A DNA stretch of 53,838 nucleotides, taken from positions 1 to 53,838 of the forward strand of contig JAZNEP010000013.1 in NCBI GenBank assembly GCA_045588655.1, in the 5' to 3' direction. Below the pieces are notes generated by a model. It worked only from the letters and a program-made list of their open reading frames with translations. It was not told the DNA's origin and ran no database searches. The DNA is from SVFI01 sp045588655 (GTDB taxonomy: Bacteria; Bacillota; Clostridia; Lachnospirales; Lachnospiraceae). Positions 1 through 7,228 of this stretch are shown piece by piece (position 1 is the stretch's first letter; the number at the start of each line of letters is the position of its first letter). The translations under genes were made by a program, and so were the position numbers.

Positions 1-141
1 CAGGAATATTTTGAAGAAGTAAACGCACCATATAAGCAGATGTTTATAATGGAAAATATGACACATGGTTTATTAGAATCGGATTCAGATGGATTTTCTG
101 AGATTGTTCATCAAATTGCAAAAACAGAAAGAGAAAGATAA
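1..141 (+). CDS. alpha/beta hydrolase, C-terminal fragment (partial at window edge)
   Basis: An open frame runs from base 1 to a TAA at 139-141 and gives 46 residues with no start, so the gene begins outside the window. The text FEEVNAPYKQMFIMENMTHG followed by an FSEIVHQIA helix resembles the last strand, catalytic-histidine loop (here THG) and closing helix of alpha/beta hydrolases of the proline iminopeptidase type. Only the tail is visible, so the substrate cannot be judged. A CAGG/CCTG hairpin lies just after the stop but has no clear T-run. Confidence 0.55.
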   Translation, partial: QEYFEEVNAPYKQMFIMENMTHGLLESDSDGFSEIVHQIAKTERER

Positions 142-200
142 ATTTCAGGTTTCGCCTGCTTGAAATCTCAAATAAAAAGTAACGAGATCCCCCGCCTTGT

Positions 201-229
201 CATATTTCCTCCCCTCCCCCGCATACATT
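201..229 (+). promoter_or_regulatory. sigma-E-like promoter of spoIIID
   Basis: CATATT (201-206, preceded by GT) and CATACATT (222-229) are 15 nt apart, close to the mother-cell sigma-E pattern (ATATT, about 14 nt, CATACAnT). In Bacillus subtilis spoIIID is transcribed by sigma-E, so the position directly ahead of spoIIID agrees with family knowledge. Confidence 0.65.
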
Positions 230-257
230 GTAAAAACAATGATTTCAGGGGGAGACT

Positions 258-515
258 TTGAAACAATATATCGAGGAGCGGGCAATTGGCATCGCCAACT
301 ACATTATCGAGCAAAACGCGACCGTGCGCCAGACGGCCAAGGCATTCGGGGTGAGCAAAAGTACGGTACATAAGGACGTGACAGAACGTCTGCCATCGTT
401 TAATCATGCACTGGCAAAAGAAGCCAGAAAGGTGCTTGATGTAAACAAATCAGAACGCCATATTCGGGGTGGTCTCGCAACAAAAGAGAAATATCTTCAA
501 CAGCATATCGGTTAA
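258..515 (+). CDS. spoIIID: Stage III sporulation protein D
   Basis: This 85-residue protein is the small DNA-binding regulator that acts in the mother cell after engulfment, switching sigma-E genes on or off and helping turn on sigK. The N-terminal YIEERAIGIANYIIEQNATV segment and the helix-turn-helix TAKAFGVSKSTVHKDVTERL (about residues 26-45) are near-identical to the family pattern, and the length is normal. The start is TTG at 258, served by AGGGGGAGA at 247-255. It is transcribed alone, with a sigma-E-like promoter upstream and a strong terminator downstream. It shows the organism belongs to a spore-forming lineage. Confidence 0.95.
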   Translation: MKQYIEERAIGIANYIIEQNATVRQTAKAFGVSKSTVHKDVTERLPSFNHALAKEARKVLDVNKSERHIRGGLATKEKYLQQHIG

Positions 516-520
516 ATGAC

Positions 521-560
521 AGGGTAGCCTGCGAGAAGTGTCTCGCGCTACCCTGGTTTT
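521..560 (+). terminator. Rho-independent terminator after spoIIID
   Basis: AGGGTAGC (521-528) pairs with GCTACCCT (547-554); an inner GCGAGA/TCTCGC stem continues it with a CT bulge. GGTTTT follows. Confidence 0.85.
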
Positions 561-579
561 ATGTTTTGCTAAAAAGGCA

Positions 580-616
580 ACAAGAAGTTGCGACATAGTA
601 AATATAAACTTCTTGT
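580..616. repeat. 10-bp inverted repeat upstream of the zinc-ribbon gene
   Basis: ACAAGAAGTT (580-589) and AACTTCTTGT (607-616) are perfect inverted copies 17 nt apart, in the presumed promoter region of the gene starting at 679. No T-run follows, so an operator or mRNA 5' hairpin is more likely than a terminator. Confidence 0.5.
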
Positions 617-678
617 GTCAAAGAATGAGATGATTTAATATGAGGATATATTTTACACTTTGTGACGGAGGGTATGTT

Positions 679-1845
679 ATGAATCTTAGGTGTCCAAATT
701 GCGGGGGACAAGTTGTGTATGATCCAAAGACAGCAAAACTCATATGCAAATATTGTCAAGGGGAGACAGAGGCCAACAATTTTTCGATACCGCAGGAAAG
801 TGCAAAGCCGGAATCAGAAGAATATATGGAGACGAATATCTACCACTGCAGTTCATGCGGGGCAGATCTGATGTTGAACGGTACGGAAGCATCCACATTT
901 TGTAGCTACTGTGGATCACCGACCATAGTGTTCGACCGCGTTTCCAAAGAGCTGCGGCCGAAATGGATTATACCGTTTAAAATCACTGAAAGCCAGGCAT
1001 TGAAATGTATCAGAGAACGTTTTGAAGAAGGCTCTTATATTCCAAAAAAAATCAAGGAATTGACAGTAGACAAGGTACATGCAATCTATATGCCTTATTG
1101 GTTGTTCACTACATACATCCGAAGAGGAATGATGGTGGAAGCCAGTACAAATGACGATGGTACTTTCCTATACGTTAGAGACGCTTCCTGTCGCTATAAA
1201 AAAATGACTCTTGATGCGTCTATGAAATTGAACAATGAGATGTCTCGAAGATTAGAGCCGTTTCATATGGATGAACTCGTAGAATTTGATGTAGCCTATT
1301 TGTCCGGTTTTTATGCAGATAAATATGATGTTCACAAAGAGGCGCTAGCGTCTGCAAATCTAGAAAGATGCCGTGATTATCTTGATGATGCGATTCTTGA
1401 TACTTGTCCTCATGTAAATAAAATGACGACCGGAAGCTTATGCAATTATAAGAAGAAGGACATACGTGAAGAATCTCAAATTGAAAATGTTGAATATGCG
1501 TTACTTCCGGCTTACTTTGTTAACTTAAAATATGATACGGGAAGACAGCTTGTAATCGTAAATGGGCAGACCGGAAAAGTAGTGGGTAATCTTCCGTTTG
1601 AAAAGGAAAGGTTTATTAGTAAGTTTATTATTCATTCAATCATAGCTAGTCCTATTTTTATGATTCTTTCATACATAGCATTTTGGAATCCGAGTTTGTG
1701 GATGATTTTTGTAATCCTGGCAGCAATCACAGGATTTATGATAGCCGGAGGTATTTCCAGTTACAAGAACTATCAGCAGGGAAAATATCGTATGTCAGGA
1801 ACCACTATGACATCGTACGTGAACAACAGAGAGGATATTATATGA
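679..1845 (+). CDS. TFIIB-type zinc-ribbon membrane protein (paralogue of 29181-30317)
   Basis: The 388-residue protein opens with two zinc ribbons: CPNCGG..CKYCQGE (residues 5-30) and CSSCGADL..CSYCGSP (about 58-80). A long soluble middle part follows, with the motifs PKWIIPF, IYMPYWLF and LSGFYADKYD. Two hydrophobic segments near residues 315-365 probably anchor it in the membrane with the ribbons in the cytoplasm. The start at 679 is chosen because GGAGGG lies 7 nt upstream and the first ribbon begins at once; a longer in-frame start at 640 has no ribosome site. The stop overlaps the next gene by ATGA. The role is unknown. It is closely related to the product at 29181-30317, which also has a tiny membrane-protein gene directly behind it. 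Confidence 0.75.
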   Translation: MNLRCPNCGGQVVYDPKTAKLICKYCQGETEANNFSIPQESAKPESEEYMETNIYHCSSCGADLMLNGTEASTFCSYCGSPTIVFDRVSKELRPKWIIPFKITESQALKCIRERFEEGSYIPKKIKELTVDKVHAIYMPYWLFTTYIRRGMMVEASTNDDGTFLYVRDASCRYKKMTLDASMKLNNEMSRRLEPFHMDELVEFDVAYLSGFYADKYDVHKEALASANLERCRDYLDDAILDTCPHVNKMTTGSLCNYKKKDIREESQIENVEYALLPAYFVNLKYDTGRQLVIVNGQTGKVVGNLPFEKERFISKFIIHSIIASPIFMILSYIAFWNPSLWMIFVILAAITGFMIAGGISSYKNYQQGKYRMSGTTMTSYVNNREDII

Positions 1846-2033
1846 TAAAAATTATAGCAGCAATCATCGTCGGACTTATTTTAGGCTTGGTAAATGCCGC
1901 CGCAGGAACCGTTTACGGAATGTGCAAGTCGAATGTCGTTGGCGGAGATGAAGGAAAAGCAACGGATTTTATGGGTGATACGGAGGAAGTGACGTTCCAT
2001 GAAAAGAGAGATGAAAAACGAAGGATTCATTGA
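1842..2033 (+). CDS. small membrane protein, partner of zinc-ribbon protein
   Basis: A 63-residue protein with one N-terminal membrane helix (IIAAIIVGLILGLVNAAAG) and a charged C-terminal tail rich in D, E, K and R. Its ATG overlaps the stop of the zinc-ribbon gene (ATGA), so the two are translationally coupled. It has no recognisable domain. The same arrangement, zinc-ribbon gene then small membrane gene, occurs at 29181-30553, which suggests a subunit or adaptor role for this peptide. Confidence 0.65.
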   Translation: MIKIIAAIIVGLILGLVNAAAGTVYGMCKSNVVGGDEGKATDFMGDTEEVTFHEKRDEKRRIH

Positions 2034-2050
2034 GTAGAGCAAGAATGATG

Positions 2051-2089
2051 TCAGGGTATCTGTGATTAGTTCGCAGATACCCTGATTTT
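2051..2089 (+). terminator. Terminator of the zinc-ribbon/small membrane operon
   Basis: TCAGGGTATCTG (2051-2062) and CAGATACCCTGA (2074-2085) form a perfect 12-bp stem with an 11-nt loop, followed by TTTTG. Confidence 0.88.
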
Positions 2090-2172
2090 GATTACATGCT
2101 TAGATTTGTTTTATAACACATTGCGTATATTCCGTTCGTCAGTTAAAATGAGACGGAAGTGAGGATAAAAAT

Positions 2173-3537
2173 ATGAAGACAAAGATAAGTAGAAAAAAGA
2201 AAACAGAGATAGAGAACTATATATTTACTAATAGGGACCTTAGAAGCCTGATTTTTCCGCTGATACTGGAGCAGGCTCTGGCCATAACGGTTGGAATGGC
2301 GGATACGATGATGATTTCGTCGGTGGGAGAGGCAGCAGTGTCCGGGGTGTCACTTGTGGACATGCTCAATATGCTGATTTTTAGTGTCTTGTCGGCGCTG
2401 GCAACCGGAGGCTGTGTAGTAATCAGTCAAAGTCTGGGAGCTGGGAAGAGAGAGCGGGCGCTCAGAGGTGCAAAACAACTACTGCTGACGGTGCTTGTGT
2501 TTAGTGTACTGATTGCAGTTCTTGTCATTGGTCTGAGAGTAGGAATTTTACGCCTGTTTTTTGGAAAGATTGAAGAAAATGTATTGCAGGCGGCGCTCAC
2601 GTATCTTGTCATTTCCTCTCTTTCATTTCCGTTTTTGGGAATCTACAATGCCTGTGCAGCACTGTTTCGGGCAATGGGTAAGTCAAAGGTTACTTTTGTA
2701 GTATCCACGATTGGAAATGTGATTAATGTGGTAGGAAATGCAGTTTGTATTTTTGGACTCCATATGGGAGTGGCCGGAGTTGCGATTCCGACGCTGATAT
2801 CCAGGGTGGTTATGGCAATTACTTTGTTTGTGCTTCTTAGAAATCCAAAACATGAGATTTACATTACCAGAGAGAGATTTCAATTAGACAAGGAAATCAT
2901 TCGAAAGATTCTCTATATCGGTATTCCGGGCGGAATTGAAAATGGAATATTCCAGCTTGGAAGAGTAGTTGTAGTCAGTATTATTTCAGGATTTGGAACA
3001 GTGCAGATTGCGGCAAACGGAGTTGCGAACAGCTTGGACGCGATGGGATGTATCGTGGGACAAGCAATGAATCTCGCGATGATTACAGTCATTGGTCGAT
3101 GTGTGGGAGCCGGAGATTTAATGCAGATTAAATATTATCTGAAGAAGCTGATACAAATCACGTTCGGAGCTACATTTGTGGTAAATAGTATTATTTTGGT
3201 GAGTCTGAATCCGATTTTATCCTTGTATGGATTGAGTGAGGAAACGACAGCACTGGCGTATATGCTAGTTATGATTCACAATGGATTTGCGATTTTGCTT
3301 TGGCCGCTTTCGTTTGTGTTCCCGAATATGCTTCGTGCGTGCAATGACGTACGTTTTCCTATGATTATTTCTATTTTTTCCATGTGTGCATTCCGCATTG
3401 GCTTTAGTGTGATTCTAGGAATCTGGATGCAAATGGGAGCGCTGGGTGTCTGGGTAGCAATGGTATTTGACTGGATATTCCGAAGCATTTGCTTCGTGGG
3501 TAGATATCTACATGGAGATTGGAAAAAAAGTATTTAA
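2173..3537 (+). CDS. MATE family efflux transporter
   Basis: A 454-residue, 12-helix membrane protein of the multidrug and toxin extrusion (MATE/NorM-DinF) superfamily, which exports cationic or other amphipathic compounds using a Na+ or H+ gradient. The family signature is visible in LIFPLILEQALAITVGMADT near the N-terminus, in GGCVVISQSLGAG, and in the matching second half (GIPGGIENGIFQLGR). The length is normal. It stands alone with a start at 2173 preceded by GTGAGGAT. No substrate can be inferred from the neighbours, although a PadR gene follows on the same strand with its own promoter. Confidence 0.9.
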   Translation: MKTKISRKKKTEIENYIFTNRDLRSLIFPLILEQALAITVGMADTMMISSVGEAAVSGVSLVDMLNMLIFSVLSALATGGCVVISQSLGAGKRERALRGAKQLLLTVLVFSVLIAVLVIGLRVGILRLFFGKIEENVLQAALTYLVISSLSFPFLGIYNACAALFRAMGKSKVTFVVSTIGNVINVVGNAVCIFGLHMGVAGVAIPTLISRVVMAITLFVLLRNPKHEIYITRERFQLDKEIIRKILYIGIPGGIENGIFQLGRVVVVSIISGFGTVQIAANGVANSLDAMGCIVGQAMNLAMITVIGRCVGAGDLMQIKYYLKKLIQITFGATFVVNSIILVSLNPILSLYGLSEETTALAYMLVMIHNGFAILLWPLSFVFPNMLRACNDVRFPMIISIFSMCAFRIGFSVILGIWMQMGALGVWVAMVFDWIFRSICFVGRYLHGDWKKSI

Positions 3538-3567
3538 AAGACTATAAAAAATTTTTTAGAAAAAGTA

Positions 3568-3641
3568 TTGACAAATATATCGGGTGGCGATATATTATAA
3601 CCATGATGCATCGGATACCGATATATAAGAGGGCGATATAT
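3568..3641 (+). promoter_or_regulatory. PadR promoter with overlapping palindromic operators
   Basis: TTGACA (3568-3573) and TATATT (3591-3596) are 17 nt apart. The spacer holds a perfect inverted repeat, ATATATCG (3575-3582) / CGATATAT (3588-3595), that ends inside the -10. Further CGATATAT half-sites lie at 3619-3626 and 3634-3641, and ATCGG-ATA-CCGAT at 3610-3622. This is the layout expected for PadR autorepression. Confidence 0.8.
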
Positions 3642-3673
3642 TGAAGAACGATAAAACGGAAGGAGAGGAAAAG

Positions 3674-3988
3674 ATGGAAAAGGACTTACCATTAACGGAA
3701 GCGGTATTTTACATCTTGTTGGCACTTCGAAAACCAAATCATGGATATGGGATTACACAGGAAGTAGAACAGATGACCAAAGGAAGGGTAGCACTTGGAG
3801 CAGGAACGCTTTACGGTGCGATACAGACACTGTTAAAGAGAGGCTGGATTCAAATTTACAGTGTAGATACAGAGTCACGGAAGAAAAAGGAATATGTGAT
3901 TTCTGATATGGGAAGACAGATTTTTGCAATGGAAAAAGAACGATTGGAAGAGTTGTTAACAAATGCAAAATGGATGGAGGAAAAATAA
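3674..3988 (+). CDS. PadR family transcriptional regulator (module 1)
   Basis: The 104-residue protein has the PadR winged-helix: LTEAVFYILLALRKPNHGYGI, then VALGAGTLYGAIQTLLKRGW, which is the recognition helix with the family GTLY motif, then a C-terminal helix for dimerisation. PadR proteins are usually autorepressors released by a ligand or stress signal. The start at 3674 is preferred over an upstream TTG at 3641 because AGGAGAGG sits at 3661-3668. The DUF2812 membrane gene begins 3 nt after its stop. The palindromes over its promoter probably bind this protein. A second PadR/DUF2812 pair lies at 47985-49696. Confidence 0.88.
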   Translation: MEKDLPLTEAVFYILLALRKPNHGYGITQEVEQMTKGRVALGAGTLYGAIQTLLKRGWIQIYSVDTESRKKKEYVISDMGRQIFAMEKERLEELLTNAKWMEEK

Positions 3989-3990
3989 TC

Positions 3991-4689
3991 ATGAAAAAAT
4001 TTCGTTTGTATTATGATAAAGATGCTGAAACAAAGTGGTTAAATGAGATGGCAGAACAAGGATGGGCTATGATATCTTTTTTTGCAGGGGTATATACCTT
4101 TGAGAAATGTGAAAAAGGCGAGTGGATATATCAGGTAGATTTTGGAGAAAAATTTGGAGCGGTTACGCAGGATTATCGCGAGTTTATGGAAGAGTCAGGA
4201 ATTGAAATTATACAAAGCTGGGGATACTGGGTACTTCTTCGAAAGAAAGCATCGGAAGGAGAATTTGTGCTCTATACCGATGTGGAATCCAGCATAGAGC
4301 ATTATACAAAAATATTGAGAATGTTTAAAGTAGTGACGGTACTGGAAATCATCTGTTTGTTTATTGAGTTGTACGGAGCAGTAAGTGGTATAAAAATGGG
4401 ATGGGTATTTACCTTCATCATAATGGCAATTTTGCTCGCACTAATCAATGCAGTTACTACAACCAAAAATACAATCAACGAACTCAAATCACGTCAGAGT
4501 GGCATTGGTGTGGAAAAGAAGCAGGGGGTATCACCACTGCTTACCGTTGGATTACTTTTTAATGCGTGCGGAATGGGAGCAATAAATTCCGATACGCTTT
4601 CAGATCCGCTTAAGAGAATTATCATGATTGTTGCGATTGTGTTTATGTTGGCAGGTATATATAAAACAGCCGCTATGCGAAGAGAATAA
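3991..4689 (+). CDS. DUF2812 membrane protein, PadR partner
   Basis: A 232-residue protein whose N-terminal FRLYYDKDAETKWLNEMAEQ followed by GWAM and YQVDFGEK text is the DUF2812 pattern. C-terminal hydrophobic segments (about residues 110-130, 138-158, 184-200 and 208-226) make it a polytopic membrane protein. DUF2812 genes are typically second genes behind padR. The gene starts at 3991 with GGAGG at 3976-3980. The biochemical role is unknown; sensing envelope state and passing it to PadR is a guess from co-occurrence only. Confidence 0.8.
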   Translation: MKKFRLYYDKDAETKWLNEMAEQGWAMISFFAGVYTFEKCEKGEWIYQVDFGEKFGAVTQDYREFMEESGIEIIQSWGYWVLLRKKASEGEFVLYTDVESSIEHYTKILRMFKVVTVLEIICLFIELYGAVSGIKMGWVFTFIIMAILLALINAVTTTKNTINELKSRQSGIGVEKKQGVSPLLTVGLLFNACGMGAINSDTLSDPLKRIIMIVAIVFMLAGIYKTAAMRRE

Positions 4690-4700
4690 GAAAATAGGAG

Positions 4701-4746
4701 AAGAACAGGGAAAGCTCGAAGGTGAGATTTCTCTGTTCTTTTTTTG
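4701..4746 (+). terminator. Terminator of PadR/DUF2812 operon 1
   Basis: AAGAACAGGGA (4701-4711) pairs with TCTCTGTTCTT (4730-4740, one G-U pair), and a run of seven T follows. Confidence 0.85.
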
Positions 4747-4809
4747 CGTCTTGTAGTAAAATTGTGACATGTACAGCATTATGTAAAAGAAAGGATTTTG
4801 GGGGATATT

Positions 4810-5544
4810 ATGCGCAAGAAGTTGTATTCGCTTTTAGAAGTAGTAGATGAAAATGATAAGACAAGTCTGGTATACGACGTTTATGATATATTTATGATGA
4901 TTATGATTGTCATAAGCATCATACCGCTTGCTTTTAAAGAGGAGTTACCGGTTTTTGTGATAATAGAAAAAATCGCGGTATGCGTGTTTTCTATCGATTA
5001 TATTCTTCGTCTTTTAGTAGCGGATTTAAAGCTGAAAAAAGGAGTGAAGTCCTTCTTTCTTTATCCATTTACACCGATGGCAATTGTCGATTTGATGTCA
5101 ATTTTGCCGTCGCTTACTTTTTTAAATAGCAGTTTTCGTATTTTAAGAATTACGCGTCTTATGAGAACCTTTCGAATTTTCCGCATTTTTAAAGTCTTTC
5201 GCTATTCCAGACATGTGGCAATTCTGGTGGAGGTGTTTAAAAGACAGAAAGATTCCCTTATGGCAGTTTTTTGGTTAGCAGTCGTTTACATATTGATTTC
5301 TGCACTGGTTATCTTTAATGTGGAGCCGGAAACATTTTCTACTTTTTTTGATGCGATTTACTGGGCCACGGTTTCATTAACTACAGTAGGATATGGAGAT
5401 ATTTATCCCACGTCGTCGGCCGGAAAAGTAATTACTATGTTTTCTTCCGTGATGGGAATTGCCGTTGTAGCTTTGCCTGCAAGTATTATCACGGCCGGTT
5501 ACATGGAAGAACTTGAGGAAAAGAAGGAAAAGAAAGAGGATTAA
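4810..5544 (+). CDS. Voltage-gated-type potassium channel
   Basis: The 244-residue protein has the complete six-helix layout of a Kv-like channel. S1-S3 occupy the first 105 residues. An S4 voltage sensor carries arginine or lysine at roughly every third position (RILRITRLMRTFRIFRIFKV). S5, a pore loop with the K+ selectivity filter TVGYGD, and S6 follow. A short acidic/lysine-rich cytoplasmic tail ends it; no RCK domain is present. The start at 4810 has GGGGGAT just ahead. It is followed 9 nt later by a Na/Pi cotransporter gene, so the two are probably co-transcribed ion-transport genes. Confidence 0.9.
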   Translation: MRKKLYSLLEVVDENDKTSLVYDVYDIFMMIMIVISIIPLAFKEELPVFVIIEKIAVCVFSIDYILRLLVADLKLKKGVKSFFLYPFTPMAIVDLMSILPSLTFLNSSFRILRITRLMRTFRIFRIFKVFRYSRHVAILVEVFKRQKDSLMAVFWLAVVYILISALVIFNVEPETFSTFFDAIYWATVSLTTVGYGDIYPTSSAGKVITMFSSVMGIAVVALPASIITAGYMEELEEKKEKKED

Positions 5545-5553
5545 ACTTTAGTT

Positions 5554-7227
5554 ATGGGACTATCAATGATTTTATCATTATTATGTGGTGTTGCACTTTT
5601 TTTGTTTGGAATGTCGCTGATGGGTGACGGCCTTCAAAAAGTGGCCGGAAATCGGTTGGAGCTTACACTGTATCGTTTGTCAAAATCGCCGGTCAAGGGG
5701 ATGCTTCTGGGAGCCGGGGTGACGGCAGTTATTCAGTCAGCGTCTGCTACTTCGGTGATGGTAATCGGTTTTGTAAATTCGGGAATTATGAAGGTTGTCC
5801 AGTCGATAGGTGTTATTATAGGTGCCAATATTGGAACCAGTATCAACGGTTGGATTTTGTGCTTATCCTACATGGAGGAGTCAGAGGGGGTTGCGCAGCT
5901 ATTATCGACTGCAACTGTGACAGCGGTAGTTGCGATTGTCGGGATAATAATTAAGATGTTCAGTAAGAGATCATTCTTTCGAAACGTAAGTGACGTTATG
6001 TTCGGATTCGTGATTTTGATGGTCGGTATGCAAATGATGAGCAGTGCAGTGGCGCCACTTGGAGAAAGTAAGGCATTTCAGACCGGTATTACGATGTTTT
6101 CTCATCCGTTGCTGGGTATTTTGTTAGGAATTATAGTATCCGGATTATTGCAGAGTTCATGCGCGGCAATTGGAGTACTTCAGGCACTTTCGGCCACAGG
6201 GGGAATCAATTTTGCGTCGGCTTTTCCAATAATTATGGGAATTGGTGTGGGAGCGTCCTGCCCGGTTCTTTTATCGGGAATTGGAATGAGCAAAAATGGA
6301 AAGAGAACAGCACTGAGCTTTTTGGTTGTGAATGTTTTCGGAGTACTCGGATGTGCGATTCTGTTTTACGCAACGAATGCATTCTTTCATCTGTCCGTGA
6401 TGGAGAAAACCATGTCGCCTGTAGGAATTGCGTTTGTGAACTCCGCATTTCGAATCGCATTGGCAATTTTGTTATTACCACTGATTCGTCAGATAGACAG
6501 ATTATTATTTTGGCTGATTCCAAACAAAGAAGAGGATGAGTTTGGTACAGAAGATTTTGAGCTGCTGGATGAACGCTTTTTGGAAACACCGGCGTTTGCA
6601 ATCGGTCAGAGCCATGCAGTGATGGATGGAATGATTAAAAAGGTGGAAAATAATCTGATAAGTGCACTGAATCTTTTGGATGATTTTACAGATCAAGATT
6701 ATAGGAAAGTAGCGAAACGGGAAAAACTAATCAATAAATATGAAGACAAATTGGAAGCATATCTGGTACAGCTTCCGGCAAAAGAAATGGAGAAAGAGCA
6801 AAATCGTCAGGTTTCCAAGATTTTGTATATGGTGGGAGAGTTTGAGCGTTTGGCAGATCAGGCGGTGAACATTGCAGATGTAGCAAGTGACCTTTATGAA
6901 CGAAAAACAGCTTTTTCAGAAGATGCCAGAAAAGAATTGTCTGTTTTAAATGGAGCAGTCAGAGAAATTTTGAGTTTGACGATCGAGGCATTTCGGCGTG
7001 ATGATGTAGAGATGGCGCAGGAGGTAAGCTTATTTAAAGAGACCGTCAGTGCGCTGTGTAGTGAGTATAAAATGTCGCATATAGGGAGAATACAAACAGG
7101 AAAATGTAACAAGCAAAGTGAATTTTTGTTTCATGAGCTTTTGGATGAAATGGAACACATCGCAGTGTATTGTGTGAATGTTACAGTTACCATGATTGAA
7201 CTGGAAACACAGAGTGATGGAGAGTAA
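5554..7227 (+). CDS. Na+/phosphate cotransporter with PhoU-like C-terminal domain
   Basis: A 557-residue fusion of the usual bacterial NptA type. Residues 1-310 hold two repeats of the Na/Pi cotransporter domain, each with the QSSSA-like signature (GVTAVIQSASATSVMVIGFV and GLLQSSCAAIGVLQAL). Residues about 340-545 form a helical PhoU-like domain. Family members import phosphate with Na+. The product is membrane embedded with a cytoplasmic PhoU part. The ribosome site is weak and the gene follows the K+ channel gene by 9 nt, which suggests coupled translation. The gene for the GH5 lipoprotein starts 1 nt after its stop. Confidence 0.9.
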   Translation: MGLSMILSLLCGVALFLFGMSLMGDGLQKVAGNRLELTLYRLSKSPVKGMLLGAGVTAVIQSASATSVMVIGFVNSGIMKVVQSIGVIIGANIGTSINGWILCLSYMEESEGVAQLLSTATVTAVVAIVGIIIKMFSKRSFFRNVSDVMFGFVILMVGMQMMSSAVAPLGESKAFQTGITMFSHPLLGILLGIIVSGLLQSSCAAIGVLQALSATGGINFASAFPIIMGIGVGASCPVLLSGIGMSKNGKRTALSFLVVNVFGVLGCAILFYATNAFFHLSVMEKTMSPVGIAFVNSAFRIALAILLLPLIRQIDRLLFWLIPNKEEDEFGTEDFELLDERFLETPAFAIGQSHAVMDGMIKKVENNLISALNLLDDFTDQDYRKVAKREKLINKYEDKLEAYLVQLPAKEMEKEQNRQVSKILYMVGEFERLADQAVNIADVASDLYERKTAFSEDARKELSVLNGAVREILSLTIEAFRRDDVEMAQEVSLFKETVSALCSEYKMSHIGRIQTGKCNKQSEFLFHELLDEMEHIAVYCVNVTVTMIELETQSDGE

Positions 7228-7228
7228 A

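Noticed and set aside
6233..6601. Minus-strand 122-residue ORF inside the Na/Pi transporter gene
   Set aside because: It is antisense to a conserved coding region and has no start signal.
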